NCBI GenBank assembly: GCA_946479515.1
Contig: CAMLGF010000016.1
Location: 1 to 64,000 of the forward strand
Source of the DNA: an uncultured Pseudomonadota bacterium
GTDB lineage: Bacteria > Pseudomonadota > Gammaproteobacteria > Steroidobacterales > Steroidobacteraceae
DNA: 64,000 bases
Direction: 5' to 3'
Shown: positions 8,497-17,274 of the stretch, in pieces
Layout of the letters: the number at the start of each line of letters is the position of its first letter
Position numbering within the stretch: position 1 is the first letter of the stretch
Notes under the pieces: generated by a model
Database searches by the model: none
What the model was told of the DNA's origin: nothing
Seen by the model: only the letters and a program-made list of their open reading frames with translations
Made by a program: the position numbers and the translations under genes

Positions 8497-9240
8497 ATGA
8501 GTGCCCACACCGCGCTGATCAGAAGCCACGATCTCGCCCTGTTCCTCGACGTCGACGGCACGCTGCTGGAGATCGCCGCCACACCCGACCGCGTGCGGGT
8601 GCCGGCATCCCTGCGCAACACGCTGCAACTGTCGTTCCAGCGACAGCACGGTGCGCTGGCCCTGCTGAGCGGCCGTTCGCTCGCCGAGCTCGACCGGCTG
8701 TTCGCGCCCTGCGCCTTCCCCGCCTCCGGCAAGCATGGTCTCGAAGTGCGACTGCCCGATGGCCGGGTGATACAGCCCAACATCAATCCCAGCGCGCTGG
8801 ATCGCGCGCGGCGGTGGCTCGGCCTGTTGCGACAGGAGAATCGCGGCCTGCTGCTCGAGGACAAGGGCGTCGCGCTCGCCATGCACTACCGTCTCGCCCC
8901 CAGCCTCGCGCCCGAGGTCGAGCTGGCCATGAACGAGCTGGCCGCCGAACTGGGCGATCAGTTCGTAGTCCGCCGCGGCAAGTCGGTGCTCGAGCTCATG
9001 CCGCGCGGCTTCAGCGAACGCAGCGCCATCGAGCTGCTCATGGCCCAGCGTGAGTTCTCCGGCCGCACGCCGGTGTTCGTCGGTGACGATCCCAGCGATG
9101 AAGTCGGCTTCCAGGCCGTGAACGAGATGGGCGGCCACAGCATCCGCGTCGGCAACATGGAAGAGACCTCGGCCCGCTACCGGTTCAGCACCGTCGCCAC
9201 GGTGCAAGCGTGGCTGCGGGACCGCAATCTCAATCGTTGA
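8497..9240 (+). CDS. otsB: Trehalose-6-phosphate phosphatase
   Basis: This 247-residue HAD-superfamily phosphatase has motif I DVDGTLLEI (D-x-D nucleophile, near residues 19-21), motif II in ALLSGRSLAEL, the substrate-recognition segment GKHGLEVR, and motif III/IV in VFVGDDPSDEVGFQAV. It matches OtsB in length and in the GKHG and LELMPRG signatures. It removes phosphate from trehalose-6-phosphate to give trehalose, an osmotic and desiccation protectant. No OtsA synthase is adjacent; it would have to lie elsewhere in the genome. The gene stands alone after a long non-coding stretch and is convergent with the CocE-type hydrolase. Confidence 0.93.
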   Translation: MSAHTALIRSHDLALFLDVDGTLLEIAATPDRVRVPASLRNTLQLSFQRQHGALALLSGRSLAELDRLFAPCAFPASGKHGLEVRLPDGRVIQPNINPSALDRARRWLGLLRQENRGLLLEDKGVALAMHYRLAPSLAPEVELAMNELAAELGDQFVVRRGKSVLELMPRGFSERSAIELLMAQREFSGRTPVFVGDDPSDEVGFQAVNEMGGHSIRVGNMEETSARYRFSTVATVQAWLRDRNLNR

Positions 9241-9264
9241 TCCGGCTGATGTCCCGGGAGCCCC

Positions 9265-11193
9265 TCAGGGCACCACCGGCAATATCACCGCGCTCGCCGT
9301 GTCACCGCCGAACCAGACACTCTGCATCGCCTTTCGGTAATCGCCGGGCTTTGCGTACATGATGTTGTCCACATAAGTCTGCGGATTGCGGTCGTAAAGC
9401 GGGAACAGGCTGGACTGCACCTGCACCATGATGCGATGCCCCGGCAGGAACACGTGGTTCACGTGCGGCAATGACCAGCGGTAGTGCTCGACCTTGCCCG
9501 GCTTCAGCGGCGCCGGTTGCGCGAAGCTCTTGAGATATCGGCCGCGGAAGATCTCGATGCCGATGGGCAGCTCATAACCCGCCATGGTCGGCTTCGCGCC
9601 CTGCGCGGCGTCTTCCGGCATGTCGTTGGGATAGACATCGATCAGCTTCACCACCCAGTCGCTGTCCGTGCCGGTGGTGGCGGCGAACAATTGCACCTCG
9701 GGCGCACCCATGATGTGCACCGGCGCGTCGAGCGGCGCGCTGCGCCACGAGGCCACGTCGGGCCGCTCCGAGACGAAGCGCTGATCGCGGATGAGCCAGG
9801 GCTTCCACTGCGACGCGTCGCCCATGTCGATGGGCCGCGGCAGGAACGGCACGGGCTTGGCGGGGTCGCTCACGTATTCCTGGTGGCCCGCGGTCTTCGC
9901 CTTGTCGAAGGCCAGCGCGCCATTCGCGCCGAGGTAGATAGGCCGTGGGGCCCCCACCGGCCAGCGTGCCGAGGGCTGCCACTCGTTGATGCCCGTGGCA
10001 TAGGTGAGCACGGGTGGCGTCTTCGGATCCGGACCGCCCTTGAGCCAGTGATCGAAGAACGGCTTGACGTACTTGACCCGCCATTCGCGCGCCGTGTCGC
10101 CGGTGAAGATCAACGCGCCGAGGTCGTAGCCGTAGTGGTTGGCGCCCGAATGCCGCCACGGGCCGATGTGCAGCGACACCTTGTCATTGTTCCGGTCCTT
10201 GGGTTCCAGCGCGCGATACACGGCAGGACCGCCATAACTGTCTTCCTGGTCCCATTGCCCCACTTCGATCAGCGTGGGCACGGTCAGCGGACGGGCCGCG
10301 AGCCATTTGTCCACGGCCTGCAGCGACCAGAAGCGCGTGTAGGCGGGATTCTCCAGGAACTTGCGCACACCCGGGTAGTGAGCCGCGCCCAATCGGCTGG
10401 CGAAGTCCGCCATCGAGCCCGCCTCGAGATAGCGCGTGTAGTCGTCGCCGCCGCCGAGTGCGAACTCACCGTTGCCCTCGCCCTTGCCGGTGGACAGCTC
10501 CACGAGATAGTCGATGGAGCTCACGCGGAAGGCGCCGTTGTGGAACCAGTCGTCGCCCATCCAGCCGTCGACCATCGGGCTCTGCGGCACCGCCGCCTTG
10601 AGCGCCGGATGCGGATTGATCTCGGCCATGAGCGTGGTGAAGCCGAGATAGCTCGAGCCGATGACGCCGACGTTGCCATTGGATTCCGGCGTGTTCTTCA
10701 CCAGCCAGTCGATGGTGTCGTAGGCATCGGTGGATTCGTCGATGCCGGTGTCGTTGAGCGGCCCGACGATCGGGCGGTTGAGCACCCACTGGCCCTCGGA
10801 GCGATGCAGCCCGCGTATGTCCTGGTACACGCGGATGTAGCCGTCGTCGAAGAACTCGGCATCCATCACTTCGAGAATGTCGACGCCGCGCTGGCTCGCC
10901 ACGCGGTGCGTGGAATGGTGCGCGTCATAGGGTGTGCGCGACAGCAGTATGGGCGCCCCGGACACGCCCTTTTTCATCACCACCACGGTGTAGAGCTTCA
11001 CGCCGTCGCGCATGGGCACCATGGCCTCGCGGCGGATGAAATCCGCGGCGGGCAGCACCTGTTCGTAGTGGTCCATGACATCCGGTGTCATGGGCGTCAC
11101 CGGCGCCGGTGGCAGGCCGTTCTGGGAAAGCACCGCGCGCGCGCTGAACGCGAGCGTGGCGATCACGAGAGTACGCAGGGGAAAATGTTTCAT
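9265..11193 (-). CDS. CocE/NonD-family secreted hydrolase (alpha-amino-acid ester hydrolase / acylase-like)
   Basis: This 642-residue protein has a signal peptide (MKHFPLRTLVIATLAF to about VLSQ), an alpha/beta-hydrolase peptidase-S15 domain and a C-terminal jelly-roll (PepX_C) domain from about residue 430. It has the nucleophile motif GSSYLG, the catalytic Asp in GQWDQED and His in GPWRHSG. YDIRG-like residues (YQDIRGLHRSEG) mark the family. Known members hydrolyse alpha-amino-acid esters, cephalosporin side chains or cocaine, and the physiological substrates are often unclear. ATG 11193 is preferred over 11217 because it begins the signal peptide directly. A 69-bp gap separates it from the upstream DUF1579-like gene, so the two may share a transcript. 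Confidence 0.9.
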   Translation of the reverse strand: MKHFPLRTLVIATLAFSARAVLSQNGLPPAPVTPMTPDVMDHYEQVLPAADFIRREAMVPMRDGVKLYTVVVMKKGVSGAPILLSRTPYDAHHSTHRVASQRGVDILEVMDAEFFDDGYIRVYQDIRGLHRSEGQWVLNRPIVGPLNDTGIDESTDAYDTIDWLVKNTPESNGNVGVIGSSYLGFTTLMAEINPHPALKAAVPQSPMVDGWMGDDWFHNGAFRVSSIDYLVELSTGKGEGNGEFALGGGDDYTRYLEAGSMADFASRLGAAHYPGVRKFLENPAYTRFWSLQAVDKWLAARPLTVPTLIEVGQWDQEDSYGGPAVYRALEPKDRNNDKVSLHIGPWRHSGANHYGYDLGALIFTGDTAREWRVKYVKPFFDHWLKGGPDPKTPPVLTYATGINEWQPSARWPVGAPRPIYLGANGALAFDKAKTAGHQEYVSDPAKPVPFLPRPIDMGDASQWKPWLIRDQRFVSERPDVASWRSAPLDAPVHIMGAPEVQLFAATTGTDSDWVVKLIDVYPNDMPEDAAQGAKPTMAGYELPIGIEIFRGRYLKSFAQPAPLKPGKVEHYRWSLPHVNHVFLPGHRIMVQVQSSLFPLYDRNPQTYVDNIMYAKPGDYRKAMQSVWFGGDTASAVILPVVP

Positions 11194-11262
11194 GGCATCG
11201 CAGCCTACGAGGCGCATCGCCGCGCTGCAAGGCGATGGCCGGAGGATGATCGCGGACAGCGC

Positions 11263-11754
11263 TTATTGCTTCGTGTACTTGCCGTCGAATACCACCCGCC
11301 ACTCTCCGCGGGCATTCACGGCTTCCCAGAGCTGGCGCACGGAGCCATCGGCATGCGGCGTCCAGGTGACGCGCTGCTTTGCGGGCGCGCCATCCGCGCC
11401 CGGCGCCACGCCCTCGAGCACCATGCTCTTTCCGTTCCAGCGGCCTTCGAGCGTGAGCAGCAGGCCCGTGTCGTCCACCCAGGTCTGATGCCAGAGCTGG
11501 CGTGCCACGTCGTAGACGTTGAGGCTTTCGCCGCTGTAACCGCGGCCATTCGCATAGCGCTCATGGATCACGCAGCCGCCATACTCACGCGTGATGCGGT
11601 TGAGCCCGGCGAGCGTGCCGTCGGGACGATGCACCTGCCAGTCGCCCAGCCAGAAATCGAACTGGCGATGCTCGGCCGCGGTGCAGGCGGGCGGTGCCGC
11701 GGCATGACTCGCGGCGGCTGCGAGCAACCCCAGCGCGCAGAGGAAGCGATTCAT
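11263..11754 (-). CDS. Secreted DUF1579-like protein
   Basis: This 163-residue protein has a signal peptide (cleavage near SHAA) and a lipocalin-like beta-rich domain: FDFWLGDWQVH near the start, then HERYANGRGYSGESLNVYD, and a tail ending in VVFDGKYTKQ. The FDFWLGxW signature is typical of DUF1579/lipocalin-like proteins with no known biochemical role. The start is tied to the stop of the upstream beta-propeller gene by an ATGA overlap (11751-11754), so the two are certainly one operon. I cannot assign a function. Confidence 0.8.
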   Translation of the reverse strand: MNRFLCALGLLAAAASHAAAPPACTAAEHRQFDFWLGDWQVHRPDGTLAGLNRITREYGGCVIHERYANGRGYSGESLNVYDVARQLWHQTWVDDTGLLLTLEGRWNGKSMVLEGVAPGADGAPAKQRVTWTPHADGSVRQLWEAVNARGEWRVVFDGKYTKQ

Positions 11755-13256
11755 TTGGGCAGCCCCCCGAGTTCGAATGCATACAGCCGGCCGTTGAGAT
11801 CCGCCGCGTACAGCATGCCGTCGGCGATCACCGGGGCGGCACCGAAACCCCAGGCCTGGCCCGCCTTCACGGCATCCTCGGACGGAGGGTCGAGATAGAC
11901 CCAGCGGATCGTGCCGGTGCGGCGGTCCATTCCCACCAGGGCGCCGGCGCGCGGCCCCGGAAAAGGGCCGCCCCCCACGGTGCCGGCGACCAGCCACTCC
12001 TTATTAATAGCGACGCGCTGCCAGGCATAGCCGGGAACCGCCGTTTTCCACCGCAGTGCGCCATCGGCGAGATCGCGCGCATACACGTGCACGGCATCCG
12101 AGGAGCCTGTATAGACCACCCCGTCGCCCACCACGGCGGGCGATTCGATCCACGAAAACCAGTAGTAGCGGCGCCACTGTTCCCGGCCGGTGGCGGCATC
12201 CAGCGAGATCAGGTCGTAGCTGCGGCTGCCCACCAGCACCCGGTCCCCGGCAACGGTCAGATCGCCAGGCACCGCGAGCGCGGCGTCGAAAGTCCAGCGC
12301 GCACTGCCGTCACGCGCAGACACGGCACTCACCTTGCCGTCATAGGCGGCGAAGATCACCAGGTCGCGATACAGCGCAGGGGTCGCCGTCATGAGGTCGC
12401 CGGCCGTGACGCGCCAGCGCTCGCGTCCGGTGGCGGCGTCCAGCGCATAGAGAGTGTGGTCGCGGCTCGCCAGATACACGCGGTCCCGGTCCGCGGCCAC
12501 GCTCGAGCCGAAGCGGTCCCAGCGCGTTCCCTTCTCGTTGGTCGGCAGGCGCGGCGCGCTGCCGGTGTCGACGCGCGCGCGCCAGCTTTCCACGCCGCTC
12601 CGCCGGTCGAGCTTGTAGAGGTATCCCGAGTCGGAATGTAGATAGACGTGGTCACCGATGGCCCGCGGCTGCGCGCGCACCGGCTTGCCGGAGGCGAACG
12701 TCCAGAGCACCCGCCCGGTGCGGTCGAAGGCATGCAGCACGCCGGCTTCATTGGCCACGTACAAGGTGCCGTCGCGGGCGCGCTCGATGCCGGCCCACAC
12801 GGGCACGCCGCCGGTGTCCACCGACCATTTCGCCGTCGGCCGCGGCGCCGGCCAGGCGTTCGCGGGCGGCTTCACCAGGGGCTCAGCGCGCGTGAACTTC
12901 ACCGGGATCGCATACACCGGCGCGGCCTCCGCCGGTATCACGCCACTCAGGGTGCGCGTCGCCGCGTTCCAGGACAGTGGAAATGCCAGGCCCTTCGTGT
13001 CGATGGAATTTCCCTCGAGCGCGACTTCACCCAGGTTGATGTCGTACGCGCCGATGGCGGTCAAGGACAGATGCGCCTCGCGCTTGCCGTCCTTCTCGAG
13101 GAACTGCAGCGCGAGGTGCGAGGTTTCGCCGCCATGCTCCGGGTCCGCCGACCACCATCCCGCCAGATCCTGGAATTGCACGACGGTCTGTGCCCGGGCC
13201 GCCATCGCCGCCGTCGCGGTTACGAGCCACAGGAAGGAACGCAGCGAGGTCTTCAT
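11751..13256 (-). CDS. Secreted PQQ-like beta-propeller protein
   Basis: This 501-residue protein has a signal peptide ending near AARAQ, an N-terminal beta-rich domain (about residues 25-135), and then six to seven propeller blades with the PQQ/BamB-type repeats DAATGRERW, DAATGREQW and DRRTGTIRW. There is no quinoprotein alcohol-dehydrogenase active-site signature, so a binding or scaffold role is more likely than PQQ catalysis. The start at ATG 13256 begins the signal peptide; an in-frame ATG at 13298 would add 14 charged residues before it. It is co-translated with the DUF1579-like gene and divergent from a flavin monooxygenase. Confidence 0.83.
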   Translation of the reverse strand: MKTSLRSFLWLVTATAAMAARAQTVVQFQDLAGWWSADPEHGGETSHLALQFLEKDGKREAHLSLTAIGAYDINLGEVALEGNSIDTKGLAFPLSWNAATRTLSGVIPAEAAPVYAIPVKFTRAEPLVKPPANAWPAPRPTAKWSVDTGGVPVWAGIERARDGTLYVANEAGVLHAFDRTGRVLWTFASGKPVRAQPRAIGDHVYLHSDSGYLYKLDRRSGVESWRARVDTGSAPRLPTNEKGTRWDRFGSSVAADRDRVYLASRDHTLYALDAATGRERWRVTAGDLMTATPALYRDLVIFAAYDGKVSAVSARDGSARWTFDAALAVPGDLTVAGDRVLVGSRSYDLISLDAATGREQWRRYYWFSWIESPAVVGDGVVYTGSSDAVHVYARDLADGALRWKTAVPGYAWQRVAINKEWLVAGTVGGGPFPGPRAGALVGMDRRTGTIRWVYLDPPSEDAVKAGQAWGFGAAPVIADGMLYAADLNGRLYAFELGGLPK

Positions 13257-13357
13257 GCGGCGACGCTCGCGGACGCGCAATGCAGTGTCAACCTGCATTC
13301 GGCCAGCGGTACAGCCCGCGCGACAAAGCGTTGCGCGGCGGTTAGATTTGCACGGTC

Positions 13358-14527
13358 ATGAGAATCTGCATCAGCGGCGCGGGAGTGGCCGGGCCCGCGC
13401 TCGCCCATTGGCTGCTGCGTCAGGGGCATGAACCCACGTTGGTCGAGATCGCTTCGCATTTCCGGGATGGCGGCTACATCATCGACTTCTGGGGCAAGGG
13501 CTACGAGCTCGCCGATCGCATGGGCATCCTGCAGCAGGTACTGGCTCGCGGCTACCGCGTGCGTGAAGTGCGCCTGGTGAATGCCCGGGGCCGCAAGTGC
13601 GGCGGCTTCACCACCGAGGCGATGGCCCGCGCGGTCGGTGGCAGGTTCGTCAGCCTGCCGCGCGGCGACCTCGCCGGCATTCTCTACGACACGGTCAGGG
13701 ATCGTGTCGAGACCCTGTTCGACAACAGCATCGCCTCGCTCACCGACACCGGGCGCACCGTGCAGGTGGAATTCACGCACGCCGCGCCTCGCGAATTCGA
13801 CCTGGTGATCGGCGCCGACGGATTGCACTCCAACGTTCGCCGCCTGGTGTTTGCGCCCGAGGCCGGCCGCGAGACCTTTCTCGGATGTCACGTCGCCGCC
13901 TTCGAAGTCGCCGGCTATCGACCCCGCGACGAGCTCGTTTACGTGAGCTACGCCGAGCCCGGCCGGCAGATCGCGCGCTTCGCGATGCGCGACGACCGCA
14001 CGGTGTTCATGCTGATCTTCGCGAGCGACCAGCCGATCGAAGCGCCCGGCGGCGGCGAGCGCGGCATCCTGGAGAAAACCTTCCGTGGCATGGGCTGGGA
14101 GACCGACGCGATTCTCGCCGCCATGGCGCGCGCGGATTCGGTTTATTTCGATCGCGTGAGCCAGGTACATCCGCAACCCTGGAGCGTCGGACGCGTGGCG
14201 CTGATGGGCGACGCGGCGCACTGCCCCTCGTTGCTGGCCGGTGAAGGCTGCGCGCTCGCCATCATCGACGCCTACGTGCTCGCGGGCGAGCTCGCGCGCG
14301 CCGGAGGCGACCACGCCACCGCCTTCGGCGCCTATGAAAACCGGCTGCGCGGCTTCATCGACGGCAAGCAGCGCGCCGCGCGGAATTTCGCCAGCCAGTT
14401 CGCCCCGAGAACCCGGTTCGGTCTGCTCGCGCGCCGCTGGGCCACGCATGCCATGAGCATCCCGGGTGTGGCGCAGTTGTTGCTCGGCCGCGCGCTGCGC
14501 GACGACGTCGACCTTCCGGATTATTGA
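13358..14527 (+). CDS. FAD-dependent monooxygenase, PHBH/TetX-like
   Basis: This 389-residue flavoprotein has no signal peptide. The N-terminal GxGxxG motif ISGAGVAGPALAHWL binds the ADP of FAD. The DG motif DLVIGADGLHSNVR lies near residue 160, and the GD motif ALMGDAAHCPS near residue 288 contacts the flavin ribose. This set defines class A aromatic hydroxylases such as PHBH, TetX and related enzymes, which use NAD(P)H and oxygen. It lacks a C-terminal thioredoxin domain and is of typical length. The substrate cannot be read from sequence. It may take an aromatic compound or a natural product; tetracycline modification is only one possibility and is not supported specifically. Confidence 0.88.
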   Translation: MRICISGAGVAGPALAHWLLRQGHEPTLVEIASHFRDGGYIIDFWGKGYELADRMGILQQVLARGYRVREVRLVNARGRKCGGFTTEAMARAVGGRFVSLPRGDLAGILYDTVRDRVETLFDNSIASLTDTGRTVQVEFTHAAPREFDLVIGADGLHSNVRRLVFAPEAGRETFLGCHVAAFEVAGYRPRDELVYVSYAEPGRQIARFAMRDDRTVFMLIFASDQPIEAPGGGERGILEKTFRGMGWETDAILAAMARADSVYFDRVSQVHPQPWSVGRVALMGDAAHCPSLLAGEGCALAIIDAYVLAGELARAGGDHATAFGAYENRLRGFIDGKQRAARNFASQFAPRTRFGLLARRWATHAMSIPGVAQLLLGRALRDDVDLPDY

Positions 14528-14541
14528 AGGACGCCGGCCGA

Positions 14542-15180
14542 TCAGCGATCGACGAGCCCTTCGCGCAGGGCCAGCGCCGCGAGCTCCGCGGCGCTGTGCA
14601 CGCCGAGTTTGCGCATCAGGCTGGTGCGGTGATTGTCGACGGTCTTCGGGCTGATGTGCAGCAGTGAGGCGATCTCGCCATTGCCGCGACCCTGGGCGGC
14701 CAGCGCCAGGATCTGGCGCTCGCGAGCGGTCAGCCCGGCCACGGACTCGCCGGCCTCGATCGCCCCGCGCACATCCGACGACACATAGGACTCGCCGGCA
14801 ACCGCCGCCCGCAGGCCGCGCAGCAGCTCTTCGGTGTCGCAAGCCTTGGTGAGCACGACGCGCGCGCCCGCGGCATGCAGTTCCGCGAGCTTGAGCTTGC
14901 TGTCGATGCCGGTGAGCACGGCGATGCGCGTCTTCGGACTGAACCGGCGCACCTCGCCGAGCACCGTGGTGCCGCCGGCCTGCGGCATCGAGATGTCGAG
15001 GATCAGCAGATCCGGCGCGAGCTTGCGCGTGAGCGCAATGGCCGTGAGCCCGTTGTCCGCCTCGCCGACGACCTGCACGCCGGGAATGGACTCGACCAGG
15101 GGACGCACGGCGCCGCGCACCAGCGCGTGATCGTCGGCGATCAGCACCGTACAGCGGTTCGCGGTCGTGGACTCCGGCAT
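14542..15180 (-). CDS. NarL/FixJ-type response regulator (receiver + LuxR HTH)
   Basis: This 212-residue protein has a receiver domain (about residues 10-125) with the acidic pair ADDH, the phosphoacceptor in LLILDISMPQ, a Thr in IAVLTGID and the conserved Lys in VVLTKAC. A LuxR-type helix-turn-helix (about 148-205) has LTAREREIL-like LTARERQILALAAQG and KTVDNHRTSLMRKLGV. All catalytic residues of phosphorylation are present. Its ATG lies inside the end of the upstream secreted-protein gene (40-bp overlap), so its synthesis is coupled to that gene. The 7TMR-DISM kinase further upstream is its likely partner, and the 20-bp element repeated in this block is a candidate binding site (inference). 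Confidence 0.92.
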   Translation of the reverse strand: MPESTTANRCTVLIADDHALVRGAVRPLVESIPGVQVVGEADNGLTAIALTRKLAPDLLILDISMPQAGGTTVLGEVRRFSPKTRIAVLTGIDSKLKLAELHAAGARVVLTKACDTEELLRGLRAAVAGESYVSSDVRGAIEAGESVAGLTARERQILALAAQGRGNGEIASLLHISPKTVDNHRTSLMRKLGVHSAAELAALALREGLVDR

Positions 15181-17204
15181 GCCGCGCCATGATAGCGCAG
15201 CCCCGCCGCGAACCCGCCCGCCAGCAACAGCGCCAGCAGGCTCATGAGGTCGCAGGCGCCGCCGCCGCCGCTGCCGCTACCGCTGCCACTGCCGCCGCCG
15301 CTGCCGCCGTTGCCGCCGCTGCCGCCGTTGCCGCCGCTGCCGCCACCGCCGCCCGGCACCGACACGGCGATGGCCGCTTCGACATGGTCGCTGAAGCCAC
15401 CCAAGGTGAAGGGCGTGGCGTCATTGCTCCAGATGGGCTTCGGGTCGTACAGCGTGGGCGAGATCTGCAACATGGCGAAATTGGGATCGTCGCCCAGGAT
15501 CGCCTGCATGCCATCGCCGATATAGCCGCCGAGCTTCACCTGGCCCAGCGTCTCCTGCAGCGCGTTGCTGATCTTCAATTGCGTGTCGTTGGTGAAGGCA
15601 TTGTGCCGCAGCGAGTAGACGGGCGTGATCGACACGCCGCCCTCCGGCTGCTTGAAGATCAGCTTCTCTCCCACTCTCACCACCCGGCTGGACGCGCGCG
15701 CGAACTCCGTCTCACCGGCGAGACGGCTCTCCACTTCCTTGCTGAAGCGCAGCTCGACCTCGAGATGCGGATCGAAGCTCAGCCGCTGGTCCGCGCTGAT
15801 GAAGGTGGCCAGGTCGAAGTCGAGCAGGTTGACCTCGGCCTCGAGGATGCCGAGCGGATCCGAGACGATGGCGCCGAGCGGCGCGCCGGCGGCTACGGTG
15901 ACCGCGTCGAGATCCACGTCCAGGCGCAGCAGGTCGACGTCCTGCTCACCGTCGTTGACGAACGGCAGCTTGAGGCCATTGCCGTCGGTGATGCCGCCGA
16001 GCAGCGTGCGGGCGCCGACGGGCGCGGTGCTGGTGAGCACGCCGCCCGCGAGCGAGTTGCGCAGCGGCACGCAGTCTCCGCAGGCGAAGCCCGCGGGCAC
16101 CGGCGTATCGAGCTGCGGCACCGAGAACGCAAACTCCAGCAGCGAAAATGACAGCGGCCACTTGTATCGCGGCGCCTTCTTCGCGGGCTCCTCGGGAGCG
16201 CCAAAGGGCCAGGTGAGCGTGTACTCATAGCGGGCGTCGACGTGATCCGACACCCCGAGCAGCGTGCGGGTGAGGCCGCTGGCATCGAGCCGCAGGCCGA
16301 ACAGGCGCTCGCTGCCGTTGGTGAACGGCACCACGCCATCGATGGCGTCGGGATTGTCGCGCGTGTCCACCGCATACAAGGTGCGCGTCTGGCGCACGGG
16401 ATTGCCATTGGACTGGTTCACGCCGGCGTACTCCGCGTCCAGAGCCATGCGCGCGTAGGCGTACATGTCGAGTGCGAGCTCGAACGAGGGATAGCGCGAG
16501 TTCATCACGTACGGCGCGCCATCCACGTACGAAGTGGTGATGGTCACCATGTCGCCGGGCTGCGCGGAATCGGTGTCGACGCCGAGCCGTGCCTGGGCCG
16601 TGTAGTCGACGTCGACGCTGCCGAGGTCGTAGCGATAACTGCCTTCGAAGCCCACGCGCACGTCCGAGTTGAGGGTGACGATGGCGCCGAAATCGTAGGG
16701 TCGCGACGTGCCCGATGTCGGCTTGGAACCGATGCCCGGCCCCAGATCCTTCACCCACGTCTTGCGGTTGCCGCCGAACGGATCCGGGCACAGATCCCAG
16801 CCGAGATGGGGCGGAGCCACGCAATAGTTGCGGCGGATCTCGCCGTTGATGCACTCGGTCTGCGAGGGGCTGAAGGTGGCGAGATCGACGCCGGCGACGG
16901 TGAGCGTGTAGCTCTGTGCCATGCAGATGTCGATGGCGCGCTGCCAGATCGCCTGCGTCGCGGCCAGCGACAGCGGCACCTGCGAGTTGACGATGCGTCC
17001 CTTGCGCAACTGCTCGTCCTGCTGATCGAGCACGTCGAAGCGCAGGCTCTCGGTTCGCGTCGCGTCACCACCCGGGCCAAACAGGCTCTGGCCCCGCGTG
17101 CTGAAACCCAGGTCCGTGAGCCGCTCTACGGGCGCGGCCGCGGCCTGTCCCACCAGCATCGTCCACGCGGCACCGGCCGCCACCACTACGCTGCGAATTG
17201 CCAT
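15141..17204 (-). CDS. Large secreted beta-rich protein with Gly/Ser linker and C-terminal membrane/sorting segment
   Basis: I do not recognise a family for the main body of this 687-residue protein. It has a signal peptide ending near QAAAA, a long beta-rich extracellular region with several Cys (MAQ, ECINGEIRRNYC, FACGDCVP), and then a Gly/Ser/Asn-rich linker (about residues 617-646) encoded by an imperfect 18-bp repeat. After that come ACDLMS, a hydrophobic stretch SLLALLLAGGFAAGL and basic residues. That tripartite end resembles GlyGly-CTERM/MYXO-CTERM sorting signals. However, 14 further residues follow, and they are encoded in the overlap with the response-regulator gene. ATG 17204 has GGGAGGAAG just upstream. 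A 20-bp element lies 50 bp upstream, so the gene is likely a target of the block's own regulator. Confidence 0.7.
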   Translation of the reverse strand: MAIRSVVVAAGAAWTMLVGQAAAAPVERLTDLGFSTRGQSLFGPGGDATRTESLRFDVLDQQDEQLRKGRIVNSQVPLSLAATQAIWQRAIDICMAQSYTLTVAGVDLATFSPSQTECINGEIRRNYCVAPPHLGWDLCPDPFGGNRKTWVKDLGPGIGSKPTSGTSRPYDFGAIVTLNSDVRVGFEGSYRYDLGSVDVDYTAQARLGVDTDSAQPGDMVTITTSYVDGAPYVMNSRYPSFELALDMYAYARMALDAEYAGVNQSNGNPVRQTRTLYAVDTRDNPDAIDGVVPFTNGSERLFGLRLDASGLTRTLLGVSDHVDARYEYTLTWPFGAPEEPAKKAPRYKWPLSFSLLEFAFSVPQLDTPVPAGFACGDCVPLRNSLAGGVLTSTAPVGARTLLGGITDGNGLKLPFVNDGEQDVDLLRLDVDLDAVTVAAGAPLGAIVSDPLGILEAEVNLLDFDLATFISADQRLSFDPHLEVELRFSKEVESRLAGETEFARASSRVVRVGEKLIFKQPEGGVSITPVYSLRHNAFTNDTQLKISNALQETLGQVKLGGYIGDGMQAILGDDPNFAMLQISPTLYDPKPIWSNDATPFTLGGFSDHVEAAIAVSVPGGGGGSGGNGGSGGNGGSGGGSGSGSGSGGGGACDLMSLLALLLAGGFAAGLRYHGAACRSPRPRTAVRC
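15257..15352. repeat. Gly/Ser-encoding short tandem repeat
   Basis: Imperfect GCC/GCT triplet repeats include two exact adjacent copies of an 18-bp unit (15303-15320 and 15321-15338, encoding GGSGGN-type units). The tract is in frame and forms the linker of the secreted protein. Such a tract is prone to length change. Confidence 0.85.
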
Positions 17205-17254
17205 GTTCTTCCTCCCGTCGGTGCGGAGAAAGATAGTTAGGCAGTGCGGCGGCT

Positions 17255-17274
17255 CCCATAGGGTGATCGCCTCA
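17255..17274 (-). promoter_or_regulatory. Shared 20-bp element, copy 1 (upstream of the secreted-protein gene)
   Basis: On the minus strand this reads TGAGGCGATCACCCTATGGG, identical to 20018-20037 and in the same orientation relative to its downstream gene (ATG 17204, 50 bp away). It contains the palindromic core CCC-TAT-GGG and overlaps the kinase stop codon. A TAACTAT -10-like sequence follows. It is a candidate site for the NarL-type regulator of the block. Confidence 0.6.

Noticed and set aside
9484..11898. 804-codon open frame opposite the CocE-type and DUF1579 genes
   Set aside because: Low-complexity His/Arg-rich translation with no motif. The minus-strand genes are well supported.
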